A stretch of 64,000 bases of DNA from an uncultured bacterium (GCA_949297775.1 CASFTM010000001.1:62001-126000); one strand, 5' to 3'; counted from the first letter of the stretch, positions 53,181 to 63,160 are shown. Numbers and translations: made by a program. The notes: generated by a model from the letters alone, not told the origin.

Positions 53181-54338
53181 TTACCACCGAACGGGCTGAA
53201 AATATGAGGTATTTGTTTGTACATCGTAAAGTAAATACCGGAAAGGATGATTAATGTCAAACTCCATCGGGTTTTTCCCGCGGTCTTCCAGCAGAATGCG
53301 CAAAAAGCGCGTGTGCGGTTGCTGGAGCAACTGCTTGATAGTAGATTGGGTTAGGCGGTTTTCCGTATCATAGCGGGTAATGGTTCGCCCGTATCCGTCT
53401 ATGGCTTCCACGGAGTGGATGTGTTCAGTCGTTTGAATTTCGCCTAACGTGACCGAGCCTGCTACCAGCGGAATCTCGGCGGAACCTTCGTGTGCGGCTT
53501 TCAGCAGGTAGTGCAGCAGCCCAATGTTGGACGCATAGGCGGTGTTCTCGTCCCATATATTGCCGCACAGTACACCGGCGGCTTTCCCGTGGGAGTTGAG
53601 CAAAGGCGACCCGCACAAGCCAATACGCTGGTTGAAAGGAACATTAAATTCCGTGCGCAAAAAGCGCTGGTTATCTTTTTGTAAAAACTGTTTTCCGGTA
53701 TAGACCAGTTTGTGTTTGCAATAGCCGGCGGAAATCAACGCCTCGCCTAATTTGACAGGGCGGGACTCCAGTTCCAGCGGGGTAATTTCCGGCGGAAGCG
53801 GTTGGGTGATTTTTAATAAAGCGATATCCGATACCAGGTTCGGACCATACTGTACCACTTCGGCAGGGACGACAAATGGTTGCTCTCCGTTGTAAAAAAT
53901 AAGGTTTAAATTTTTGCCCATTCCTTTGGCAATGTGCCCGGCGGTGGCGCCCCATACTTCTTGCTGCCCGTTATGCTGGACGGTAAAAACGAAAGCGGTG
54001 GCTGAAGGCTGTTGGCTTTCGGGCAGATTGGCTAACAAGGCGGACTGCAGTTTGGCAACGGACAGGCGGATGTCCTGCCCGGCGCGTTGGCGTGCGGCCC
54101 GCGCGGCGGTTTGGAGCGTTTGGTTGACAAGTGCGGGCAGTCGGGAAGTGGCTGCGTGGCTGGCTGCCGCGGGAAGCATCCGTTGCGGAACCTGCCGGAG
54201 GGCGGCCTTTGCGGCGGCTGCCTTGGCGGCCTGCGTTACCGGTAATTTTTGGGCATAAGCGTTCCCGGCGGGAATCATTCCCGCCGAAAGGGTACAAACA
54301 AAAGGAAAAATAAAAAATATAGAACGCTTCATATACAT
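53181..54338 (-). CDS. Exported trypsin-fold protease with Cys nucleophile, copy 1
   Basis: A 385-residue paralogue (counted from ATG 54338; ATG 54332, giving MKRS, is an alternative). Signal peptide ends near AYAQ, then an Ala/Arg/Gln-rich linker (residues 31-100). The triad is His135 (ATAGHIAKG), Asp171 (SDIALLKI) and Cys242 (GLCGSPLL). First gene of the operon; no Shine-Dalgarno site precedes either ATG. An unusual element with three GGCC cores and GACCCTGG lies 26-32 bases upstream. Confidence 0.8.
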   Translation of the reverse strand: MYMKRSIFFIFPFVCTLSAGMIPAGNAYAQKLPVTQAAKAAAAKAALRQVPQRMLPAAASHAATSRLPALVNQTLQTAARAARQRAGQDIRLSVAKLQSALLANLPESQQPSATAFVFTVQHNGQQEVWGATAGHIAKGMGKNLNLIFYNGEQPFVVPAEVVQYGPNLVSDIALLKITQPLPPEITPLELESRPVKLGEALISAGYCKHKLVYTGKQFLQKDNQRFLRTEFNVPFNQRIGLCGSPLLNSHGKAAGVLCGNIWDENTAYASNIGLLHYLLKAAHEGSAEIPLVAGSVTLGEIQTTEHIHSVEAIDGYGRTITRYDTENRLTQSTIKQLLQQPHTRFLRILLEDRGKNPMEFDINHPFRYLLYDVQTNTSYFQPVRW

Positions 54339-54364
54339 AATTTATCGCTTTTATATAGCTAAAA

Positions 54365-54404
54365 CCAGGGTCTTTGGGCCTATACACAGGGGCCTTTTGG
54401 GCCT
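54365..54404 (-). promoter_or_regulatory. Upstream element of the protease operon: three AGGCC cores plus GACCCTGG
   Basis: Read on the minus strand: AGGCC (54404-54400), AGGCC (54395-54391), AGGCC (54381-54377), then CAAA and GACCCTGG (54372-54365). The same order of elements recurs at 63188-63233 before the right-edge exported gene, with GACCCTGG 32 (to ATG 54332) and 33 bases from the respective start codons. Could be an operator, a promoter variant or a leader RNA element. Confidence 0.5.
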
Positions 54405-54415
54405 AGGTCTGGTAT

Positions 54416-54448
54416 AAAATAAAACCCCGCGGCATCGGGCCGCGGGGG
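54416..54448 (-). terminator. Intrinsic terminator after glyA
   Basis: An 8-bp perfect stem (CCCCGCGG at 54425-54432, CCGCGGGG at 54440-54447) has an A-rich run on its left, read as T on the minus strand after the glyA stop. Confidence 0.85.
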
Positions 54449-54464
54449 CAACAAAAACAGTCCG

Positions 54465-55712
<1,248 letters not shown>

Positions 55713-55864
55713 ATCAGGCTCTCCTTGGGCGGCGGTGCGGAAAAAAGAAAATTCCGCCCCCTTTTCCCGCCGCGAATTTTTTATAATTTTTCTATGAAAA
55801 TCTGTCGTTATTTAATATAATTTACTAAATAGAAGTAAATAAATCCAGCAGAGGTGTAAAAGAA

Positions 55865-56941
55865 ATGGCTAAACTTACCAAAAAAGACTTTCTCAAAGAC
55901 ACCATCAAACACATTGACCTGAAAAAATACAATGTGGTTCCTATGGTGGAAGCCTTTGGGAGCATGGCCTATGCGTCCCGCGAAGTGGCCAGAGCGAGCA
56001 AAATCTATAATATGATGCTTTCCGACAAGAAATGCTCTGTCATTTTGTGCATCGCGGGGTCGCTCGTATCCGCCGGCCTGAAAAAAGTAGTGGTGGATAT
56101 GATCCAAAACAATATGGTAGACGCGATCGTTTCCAACGGCGCCAACATCGTGGACCAGGACTTCTTTGAAGCGCTGGGCTACAAACACTACATCGGCACC
56201 CCCTATAACGCCGACGACAATTTGCTGCGCGACCTGCATATTGACCGCATCTACGACACCTACATTGACGAAGACCAGCTCAAAGAATGCGACGAAACCG
56301 TCCACAAAATCTGCAACTCCTTGGAGCCCCGCCCCTACTCTTCCCGCGAATTTATTTGGGAAATGGGCAAATGGCTGGAGAAAAAAGGCAAAGGCAAAGA
56401 TTCCATCGTTTATAACGCTTACAAATACGGCGTGCCCGTGTTTGTGCCGGCGTTCTCCGACTGCTCGGCTGGTTTCGGTTTTGTAGCCCACCAGACCGAA
56501 CATCCGGAAGCCCATGTATCTATTGACAGCGCCAAAGATTTCTTGGAGCTGACCAAAATCAAAATCAAAGCCAAAGAAACCGGACTGATGATGTTCTCCG
56601 GTGGCGTACCGAAAAACTTTGCGCAGGATACCGTCGTGGCGGCTGAAATCTTGGGCGCCGACGCTCCGATGCACAAATACGCCGTACAAATTACCGTAGC
56701 CGACGTGCGCGACGGCGCGCTCTCCGGCTCCACCCTCAAAGAAGCTTCTTCTTGGGGTAAAGTTTCCACCGCGCTGGAACAGATGGTTTACGGGGAATGC
56801 ACGACGCTTATTCCGCTCATCATCGGTTACGGCTATCACAAAGGCGCGTGGAAAAAACGCAAAGCCGCTAACTACGTCAAATTCCTGCAGGATGAAGATG
56901 CCAAAGTGGCTGCGCTGAAAGCCAAAAAAGCGAAAAAATAA
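55865..56941 (+). CDS. Deoxyhypusine-synthase-family protein
   Basis: A 358-residue NAD-dependent polyamine-modifying enzyme of the deoxyhypusine synthase (DHS) fold. The catalytic Lys is Lys299 in SSWGKVSTAL, aligned by eye with Lys329 of human DHS. Asn251 (GGVPKNF) sits where the human enzyme has His288 next to spermidine. Bacteria have no eIF5A, so bacterial members act on free polyamines (homospermidine-type or agmatine-coupling reactions have been described). The arginine decarboxylase/agmatinase pair at 10.9 kb can supply agmatine or putrescine. Confidence 0.85.
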   Translation: MAKLTKKDFLKDTIKHIDLKKYNVVPMVEAFGSMAYASREVARASKIYNMMLSDKKCSVILCIAGSLVSAGLKKVVVDMIQNNMVDAIVSNGANIVDQDFFEALGYKHYIGTPYNADDNLLRDLHIDRIYDTYIDEDQLKECDETVHKICNSLEPRPYSSREFIWEMGKWLEKKGKGKDSIVYNAYKYGVPVFVPAFSDCSAGFGFVAHQTEHPEAHVSIDSAKDFLELTKIKIKAKETGLMMFSGGVPKNFAQDTVVAAEILGADAPMHKYAVQITVADVRDGALSGSTLKEASSWGKVSTALEQMVYGECTTLIPLIIGYGYHKGAWKKRKAANYVKFLQDEDAKVAALKAKKAKK

Positions 56942-56947
56942 CTTGTA

Positions 56948-57802
56948 ATGCGACTAAAAACCGCGTTTGTCAGTTTACTGCTGCTGATCTGCCCGTGTGC
57001 GTTATGCTACGGGCAGCTCAGTTTTTCGGGGGTAAACGGCGAACGCGGTTACGCCGCTTTGCGGGGGGCTTACCGGCTGGATTTGGATAACGGATTTGTT
57101 TTTACGCCGATGTACGGCTACTACCGGATGTCGGATAAAGAAATTGACGAAGCGGGCTCCACCTCCCGCTACGGGCTGGAAGTTTCCTACGAACTAAATG
57201 ACAGTTGGCACGCGCTGGCGGAAGGCTTTTGGCAGCCGCAGGCGGTGGGGTATCAGGCCGTAGGTTATGCGGCGGGGGCCGGATGGAAACCTTTTTATCG
57301 TTGGGGCGTATTTAAAAACCCGCTTTTAAACGCCTATATAGGCCAAACGCGTTACCGAACCTATGTGGACAAGCAAGGCAACGATTTGTCCGGCGGGTCG
57401 TTTGGCGAAGTGGAAACCTCCGCGTATGTGCAAGCCTCTGCCGACGCGGGAAATTTTAATTTGAAAGCCGCTTGGCAGAAAGTGATAGAATATAGTAGCA
57501 AGCCGCCGGCCAATGTAACGTTCAGCTGGGCCAATATCCCTTTTATGACGGCGGTGGTGCAAGGATTTATAAAAGAAGCCGCCGCGCTGCGCCTCAGTTA
57601 CCGAACGGAATATATTACGCCGTATGCGTCTTTGGCGCGGTACCGTTATAACGAACTGAGCGATACGGCGGCGGCGGTCAGCGCGGGGCTTCACCTGCAT
57701 TTGGGAGAGCTGGACCTCTCCGGCGGGGTGGAAGTGTTTGAACCGCGGCGGGAAGCCAACCGCAAAACCTATTTTTCTATGTCTGCGGAAGTGGAATTTT
57801 AA
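56948..57802 (+). CDS. Exported outer-membrane barrel-like protein
   Basis: A 284-residue exported protein (signal peptide cut near CYGQ) made of amphipathic strands rich in Tyr, Trp and Gly, ending in SAEVEF with C-terminal Phe. The sequence (YGLEVSYELNDSWHALAEGF and so on) suggests about ten to twelve strands. It is different from the barrels at 12566 and 17500. It starts seven bases after the DHS-family stop, so the two are probably co-transcribed. Confidence 0.72.
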   Translation: MRLKTAFVSLLLLICPCALCYGQLSFSGVNGERGYAALRGAYRLDLDNGFVFTPMYGYYRMSDKEIDEAGSTSRYGLEVSYELNDSWHALAEGFWQPQAVGYQAVGYAAGAGWKPFYRWGVFKNPLLNAYIGQTRYRTYVDKQGNDLSGGSFGEVETSAYVQASADAGNFNLKAAWQKVIEYSSKPPANVTFSWANIPFMTAVVQGFIKEAAALRLSYRTEYITPYASLARYRYNELSDTAAAVSAGLHLHLGELDLSGGVEVFEPRREANRKTYFSMSAEVEF

Positions 57803-57816
57803 CTGGAGGTTGCGTC

Positions 57817-58257
57817 GTGCCTATCACCAATTTGCGTTGCAATATAGATGAAGATGTATTTTCCTTGACGGTTTTTATCACCCGCCTGCTTACGGGCGGT
57901 GTATTGCTGTATATGTCGGCGGGATGTTTGTTGTTCTACCGCGAATTTTTGTATAACGCAACGGCTATTGGTATTCCTCTTCCTGTTCCTGTGGGATTGA
58001 CGGTAGCGGTGGCGGAACTCTTTTTAGGGTTGTTTTTAATTTTAGGCTGGTTTACCCGTCCGGCGTCCGCTTTGGCGATTATTTGCACCGGAGTGTTGGG
58101 CGTTATCTTTTTTGCCGCGGACATCAATAAATTGTATGTGGCGCTGTTGGTTTTGCTCCTGGCGGCTTTGGTTCCCGCGGCTATGATGGGGCCGGGCAAA
58201 ATCAGTTTGGATTATAAACACGCAGTCCGCCGTGCCCAGAAAAAATACAGAGGTTAG
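57817..58257 (+). CDS. DoxX-like membrane protein
   Basis: A 146-residue protein with four transmembrane segments and the DoxX pattern (RLLTGGVLLYMSAGC, then GIPLPVPVGLTVAVAELFLGLFLILGWFTRPA). DoxX proteins are small redox-linked or unknown membrane proteins. The start is GTG at 57817, preceded by GGAGG at 57804. It is the third gene in a row, before dnaX. Confidence 0.72.
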   Translation: MPITNLRCNIDEDVFSLTVFITRLLTGGVLLYMSAGCLLFYREFLYNATAIGIPLPVPVGLTVAVAELFLGLFLILGWFTRPASALAIICTGVLGVIFFAADINKLYVALLVLLLAALVPAAMMGPGKISLDYKHAVRRAQKKYRG

Positions 58258-58260
58258 TTT

Positions 58261-60168
58261 ATGGAAATGTTTGATGAAAATACCCAATATGTCAGTTTAG
58301 CCAACAAGTACCGCCCCCAAAAATTTGAGGATATGGTGGGCCAGGAAAGCATTTCCAAAACGCTTCAAAATGCGTTAAAATCGGGCCGCATAGGGCATGC
58401 TTATTTGTTTTACGGACCGCGTGGATGCGGCAAAACGACGACGGCGCGTATTTTGGCCAAAGCGCTCAACTGCACGGGCAACGGAAACGGGAAACCCACT
58501 GCCGAGCCGTGCGGACAATGCCCGCAATGTCTAGAGATTGCCCAAAGTGCCGATATGGACGTGCTGGAATTGGACGCCGCCAGCAATACGCAGGTGGAAA
58601 AAGTACGCGAGGCCATTATTGACACCGTGGCTTTGGCGGCCTCTCGCGACCGTTTTAAAGTGTTTATTTTGGACGAAGTGCATATGCTTTCGGCCAGTTC
58701 CTTTAACGCGCTTTTAAAAACCATTGAAGAACCCCCGGCCCATGTGGTGTTTATCTTGGCCACGACGGAAAAGCACAAAGTTCCCGCCACCATTGTCAGC
58801 CGCTGCCAGACGTTCCGCTTCCGCCCGATTACGGTGGACGAAATCAGCAGCCATTTGCTGGATTTAGCCGGCGCGGAAAATATTGATTTAACCCCCGGCG
58901 CGGCGAAAATTATCGCCAAAAACGCCGGCGGCGCCATGCGCGACGCGCTGACGCTGTTGGACCGCGCCATCGCTTATTCCGGCGAGCGCATTGACGAAAA
59001 ATTGGTGGGGGAAATGTTGGGGCTGACGCCGGATGAACTTTTAAAACAAGCGGTGGAAGCGTTGGTCAAAAAAGACGGCGTTCGACTGCACCAAGTGTTT
59101 GAAACGTTAAAAGAAGAAGGCTTTGACGCTAATTCTTTCTTGAAAGATTTAAAAAATACTTTGGGCGATTTATTTTATTTTTCGCTCGGGCAGGGAAGCG
59201 AACCTTTTGAAGGCGCTTCTTCCGTGTTGGAGGGAGTGTCGTCCGGCTTTTTGGCGCAGCTGTCACGCAAAATTAACAAGATTATTGAAGAAGTAAAATT
59301 TTCCGATAATGCGCTTGTCAGTGCGGAAGTGGGAATGTTTACCGTGATGGACAGCTGTTTGGACATTGACGCATTTATCCGCCGTTTGGAAGCGTTGGAA
59401 CGCGGGGAACCCTTGCCGCCTTCCGGCCCGGCTTCGTCCGCGCGCCCGTCGGCGGTTTCGGCTGCCAAACCGGCCGCCAAGAAAACGCCCTCGGCCGCCC
59501 AAGCAACGGCATTCTCCGGGGCGAAAGCGGCATTGGCCAGTCCTGCTTCGGTGCAGTCTGCGCGCCCGGCGGTACAGGCGGCCCCCGCGGCACGGCCTAC
59601 TGTGGCAAAAGCGGCGGAAGAAATCATCGCGGAGGATGAAGAAGATTTATCAGCTCCGGCGGAGTCTGCCGTCACTCGGGCCGTTGGCAACCGCCAAATT
59701 TGGGATAAAATGCTCAAACAATTTGAAAAAAGCCCCTTTGTGTACGACGTGATGACGAACTGTTCGGTCAACTTTGGCGAAACGGAATGGACGCTCCGCT
59801 TTGCCCCCGGCAAAGAGTTTTACCAAATTCCGGCCCAGCATAAATTGCCGGAGCTGGAAAAAGCCGCCCGGGCCATCAGCGGGCGGGCGATAACCATTAA
59901 ACTAGCCCCGGCGGAAGAAACGCCGGCGGCAAAAACCGTCCAACCCGCCGCTAAAAAAGCCGAGGAGCCCTCTTTGGCTGCTCAGCCGGCCCGCGCCGCG
60001 GCCAAGCCTGTCCAGTCCGCTGCCAAGCCCCAAGCTTCTTCCCCGGTTATTTCCGAAGAAGAACCTTTTGTAAACGCCAGTTTTGAGGCCGATATCGTAT
60101 CCGCCGAAAACACGCCGGAAGAAGTAAAAGAAATTTTGGATATTTTCCCCGGGGAGTTGCTTGCTTAG
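58261..60168 (+). CDS. dnaX: DNA polymerase III subunit gamma/tau
   Basis: Clamp-loader subunit that also holds two polymerases together. The 635-residue product has the AAA+ domain with Walker A GPRGCGKTTTAR near residue 48, a four-Cys zinc module (from Cys60 to CGQCPQC) and Walker B LDEVHML. A long Ala/Pro-rich linker follows (about 385-470), then an unconserved C-terminal tau-like part. In E. coli frameshifting makes gamma; no slippery signal was searched for in detail. Operon dnaX-recR-comEC. Confidence 0.96.
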   Translation: MEMFDENTQYVSLANKYRPQKFEDMVGQESISKTLQNALKSGRIGHAYLFYGPRGCGKTTTARILAKALNCTGNGNGKPTAEPCGQCPQCLEIAQSADMDVLELDAASNTQVEKVREAIIDTVALAASRDRFKVFILDEVHMLSASSFNALLKTIEEPPAHVVFILATTEKHKVPATIVSRCQTFRFRPITVDEISSHLLDLAGAENIDLTPGAAKIIAKNAGGAMRDALTLLDRAIAYSGERIDEKLVGEMLGLTPDELLKQAVEALVKKDGVRLHQVFETLKEEGFDANSFLKDLKNTLGDLFYFSLGQGSEPFEGASSVLEGVSSGFLAQLSRKINKIIEEVKFSDNALVSAEVGMFTVMDSCLDIDAFIRRLEALERGEPLPPSGPASSARPSAVSAAKPAAKKTPSAAQATAFSGAKAALASPASVQSARPAVQAAPAARPTVAKAAEEIIAEDEEDLSAPAESAVTRAVGNRQIWDKMLKQFEKSPFVYDVMTNCSVNFGETEWTLRFAPGKEFYQIPAQHKLPELEKAARAISGRAITIKLAPAEETPAAKTVQPAAKKAEEPSLAAQPARAAAKPVQSAAKPQASSPVISEEEPFVNASFEADIVSAENTPEEVKEILDIFPGELLA

Positions 60169-60171
60169 TTT

Positions 60172-60765
60172 ATGAAGAGTTTGGACCGTTTTATCCGTGC
60201 ACTCAGGCGTCTGCCCGGCGTAGGGCCGCGGCAGGCGGAGCGTTTTGCGGCGTATTTTTTGCGTGCTTCGCAGGGAGAAACGGAAGAATTTATCAACGCG
60301 CTTTTATCCATTAAACAAGATATTAAACTTTGTCCGGTGTGCTTTAACTATTGTGAGGACGGGTTATGCGATATCTGCCGCGACCCGGACCGCGACCAAA
60401 GTCTTATTTGTGTGGTGGAGGACCCGCAGGATGTGGAATCGCTGGAAAAAACAGGCGCCTATAAAGGGCTGTACCACGTCTTGCACGGGGCCGTTTCGCC
60501 CATGGACGGGCGCGGCGCAGAACAAGTGAAAGTGCGCGAACTCCTCCAGCGGGTGCAGCAGGCCAAAACGCCCGTGCGGGAAGTAATTATCGCCACCGAC
60601 CCGGACAGCGAAGGCGAAACCACCGCTTTGTATTTGGCGGATTTGCTGCGCGGGCTCGTTGGGCAGGTAACGCGCATTGGCTACGGCGTGCCGCTGGGCG
60701 GCGATATTGATTATATGGACGAAATGACGCTGGGCTATTCTTTGAAAGGCCGCACCAAACTCTAA
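60172..60765 (+). CDS. recR: Recombination mediator RecR
   Basis: Works with RecO/RecF in loading RecA at gaps. The 197-residue product has the N-terminal HhH (LRRLPGVGPRQAERFA), a C4 zinc finger (CPVCFNYCEDGLCDIC), the Toprim domain (LICVVEDPQDVESLEKTGAYKG and IIATDPDSEGETTALYL) and the C-terminal GVPLGGDIDYMDEMTL. Starts three bases after dnaX. Confidence 0.97.
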   Translation: MKSLDRFIRALRRLPGVGPRQAERFAAYFLRASQGETEEFINALLSIKQDIKLCPVCFNYCEDGLCDICRDPDRDQSLICVVEDPQDVESLEKTGAYKGLYHVLHGAVSPMDGRGAEQVKVRELLQRVQQAKTPVREVIIATDPDSEGETTALYLADLLRGLVGQVTRIGYGVPLGGDIDYMDEMTLGYSLKGRTKL

Positions 60766-62627
60766 TGCATCCCGATATTTACAAGCGCCCGCTGTTGTGG
60801 TGTTTGGCGGCGTTGATTGTTCTGCTGGTATGTTTTTACCGTCCCGCTCCTTCCCAGCGGGACATTTTCCATTCCCTTCCGTTAAAAACCGTCACGCTGA
60901 CGGGCCGCGTGGAAAGCTTTGCGGTCAGCAAAAAGAAATCCAAGAATGTCAAAATAAAAGTATTTTCCGTAAATGGTCAGCCCGCCGAGGGCTATGTGTA
61001 CGCCCGGTTGCAGCAGTTTGACCCGCAATGGAAAGATACGTTGGAAATTACCGGGCGCTTGCAGACGCCGTATGGCATTGATTTGTTGGGGAATTTTGAC
61101 TGGCGGCGCTACTTGGCTTACCAACACATCTTTACGGAAATTAAGAGCGATACCGTCCGCCTGGTGCACCGGGCCGCCTGGCCTTACCGTTGGATACGCG
61201 CCCTGCGGGCGGATATATTAAGTGTGTTTCGGGCTGCTTTTCCGCCGGAATTGGCGGCAATTGCAGGCGGGGTGTTATTGGGAGAGCGCGGGGAAATTTC
61301 CCCCGGCCTCTATACGGCCTTCCAGGATAGCGGAGCCATCCACTTATTGGTGGCTTCCGGCGGCAATGTGGGGTTCGTTACGTTAGTGACGGTAGCCGTT
61401 TGCGGGCTGTTTGGCCTGGGCCGCCGCAAAACACTGCTTACCGCTTTGTTGGTAGCCGGTGGATACACCTTGGCCGCCGGGGCCGACGCACCGCTGGTAC
61501 GGGCGTATTTTATGGCGGCGTGCGCGTGCGGCGGGTATTTTTTGGGGCGTAACAGCGGGGTGTTCCAGGGGTTGCTGGTTTCGTGTTTTTTGATTTTGTG
61601 CTTTCAGCCGGCCTCGGTGTTTGAAACGGGGTTTCAGATGTCCTTTTTGGCGACCTTGGCTATTATCGTGTGCCTAAATAATTATACCGTTCCCGGAAAG
61701 TGGCCTGCGTGGGTGCGGTTTTTTGCGCAGATTTTTTTGGCGACGCTTTCCACCCAGCTTGCCTTATTGCCCGTATTTACCAATGTGTTTTATAAAGTGT
61801 CGGTTACGGGGCTGGTGTCCAATATGATTTTGGTGCCGTGGGCATCGGCGTTGATGGGGCTGAGTTTTGCTTACTATGTGTTAGCAAAGCTGTCGGCCGG
61901 GTGGGTGCTGTACGTGCCGCTTTTGTGGTGCTTGGAAGGATTTAAAACGTTGGTGGAATTTTTTGCCTCGTTCCGGCTGTCGGCTGTGCCGGTTTCGGCC
62001 TGGAGTGCGGGGGCGGTGGTGTCGTTTTATGCGGGGCTGTTTTGGTTGTTTCATTTGCCGCAGAAAACCTTTGCGCGGAAATTGTTGTGGCCCTGCGCGG
62101 CTTTAGTGTTTGGCGCGCCGTTGGTGCAGGCGCTGTTCTTTTCTCCGGGCAAAATATATTTGCTTAACGAATGGAACAAAAGCGTGGCTTTGGTGCAAAT
62201 GCCAAACGGCGAAACCTTTGTATTGGGTACGGCGTTGGAGGCGTCCAAAATAGCCGCCGCCTTGGCCAAAGCCGGCGTGCGGAAAGCGGATGCCGTACTG
62301 TCCTTTACGGAGGGGGAACCGGGCCCACAGTGGAGCGAATTGTCCCGCCAGGGGGGCGTCATCCGTCCGTTTGCAGACGGGCGCTGGCCCGGGGATTCTT
62401 TTTTGGTAGGGGATACCCGTATTCAACTGGACTGGGGCCTGCACCGTACCCGCGCGGGGCGTTTGTGGACGAACGCGGGCTACTCCGGCACGAAAAAAGA
62501 TGACGTGTCCTATTGTTTGCAGCAGGGCAAAACCCGGGTATGCGTGGGGGCTTTTGCCCGGTTTGCCCAAACCGAGGACGGATGGGTGCTGCAGCAAAGA
62601 AATCAAACCGTCCAGGCTAAAATTTAG
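60765..62627 (+). CDS. comEC: ComEC/Rec2-type DNA uptake channel
   Basis: Inner-membrane channel for single-stranded DNA in natural transformation. The 620-residue product has an N-terminal OB-like DUF4131 region (about 45-125), then the competence domain: GVLLGERGEISPGLYTAFQDSGAIHLLVASGGNVG and VRAYFMAACACGGYFLGR. About ten transmembrane segments follow. The C-terminal part (from about residue 470) resembles the metallo-beta-lactamase-like region but lacks H-x-H-x-D-H. Starts on the last base of recR. Confidence 0.85.
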   Translation: MHPDIYKRPLLWCLAALIVLLVCFYRPAPSQRDIFHSLPLKTVTLTGRVESFAVSKKKSKNVKIKVFSVNGQPAEGYVYARLQQFDPQWKDTLEITGRLQTPYGIDLLGNFDWRRYLAYQHIFTEIKSDTVRLVHRAAWPYRWIRALRADILSVFRAAFPPELAAIAGGVLLGERGEISPGLYTAFQDSGAIHLLVASGGNVGFVTLVTVAVCGLFGLGRRKTLLTALLVAGGYTLAAGADAPLVRAYFMAACACGGYFLGRNSGVFQGLLVSCFLILCFQPASVFETGFQMSFLATLAIIVCLNNYTVPGKWPAWVRFFAQIFLATLSTQLALLPVFTNVFYKVSVTGLVSNMILVPWASALMGLSFAYYVLAKLSAGWVLYVPLLWCLEGFKTLVEFFASFRLSAVPVSAWSAGAVVSFYAGLFWLFHLPQKTFARKLLWPCAALVFGAPLVQALFFSPGKIYLLNEWNKSVALVQMPNGETFVLGTALEASKIAAALAKAGVRKADAVLSFTEGEPGPQWSELSRQGGVIRPFADGRWPGDSFLVGDTRIQLDWGLHRTRAGRLWTNAGYSGTKKDDVSYCLQQGKTRVCVGAFARFAQTEDGWVLQQRNQTVQAKI

Positions 62628-62661
62628 CTATAATAAAAAAACACCCGGGGAGGACTTATCT

Positions 62662-63150
62662 ATGGAACAAGCGGAACTGAAACAACACCAAAAATTTTTG
62701 AAAGAAGCCGTTAAAATGGCCCAAAAAGGAATGCAGCAAGGCAAAGGCGGTCCTTTCGGGGCGGTCATTGTTAAAGACGGCAAAATTATTGCCCGGGGCT
62801 GTAACCAAGTTACTTCTTCCAATGATCCCACCCGCCACGCGGAAGTGGACGCCATTCGCAAAGCCTGCAAAAAACTGGGGACGTTTGAACTGAAAGACTG
62901 CGTGATTTATTCTTCCTGCGAACCGTGCCCGATGTGTTTGGGCGCCATTTATTGGGCGCGTCCAAAAGCGTTGTTTTTTGCGGCGGATCGTTTTACCGCC
63001 GCCAAGTATGGTTTTGACGATGAATTTATTTATAAAGAAGTACCCCTTCCGGTGGAACAACGTTCCTTAAAAACGTATTGCATTGATCTGGACACCAAAA
63101 ACGAACCGTTTGAGCAATGGAACGCCAAAACCGATAAGATAGCTTACTAA
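62662..63150 (+). CDS. guaD: Guanine deaminase (CDA-like fold)
   Basis: Deaminates guanine to xanthine. The 162-residue protein has the cytidine-deaminase-like zinc site HAEVDAIRKAC and PCPMCLGAIYWARPKA, and tracks the Bacillus GuaD sequence closely (GGPFGAVIVKDGKII, YSSCEPCPMC, GFDDEFIYKEV). TadA (tRNA adenosine deaminase) is the main alternative but normally lacks the GFDDEFIY block. ATG at 62662 follows GGGGAGG; upstream in-frame codons lie in comEC. Confidence 0.88.
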   Translation: MEQAELKQHQKFLKEAVKMAQKGMQQGKGGPFGAVIVKDGKIIARGCNQVTSSNDPTRHAEVDAIRKACKKLGTFELKDCVIYSSCEPCPMCLGAIYWARPKALFFAADRFTAAKYGFDDEFIYKEVPLPVEQRSLKTYCIDLDTKNEPFEQWNAKTDKIAY

Positions 63151-63160
63151 TCCTTGTTTT

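Noticed and set aside
49568-54338. Recent duplication or repeat expansion of the protease genes
   Set aside because: The four copies are strongly diverged in sequence outside the motifs and show no long shared DNA stretches, so the duplication is old.
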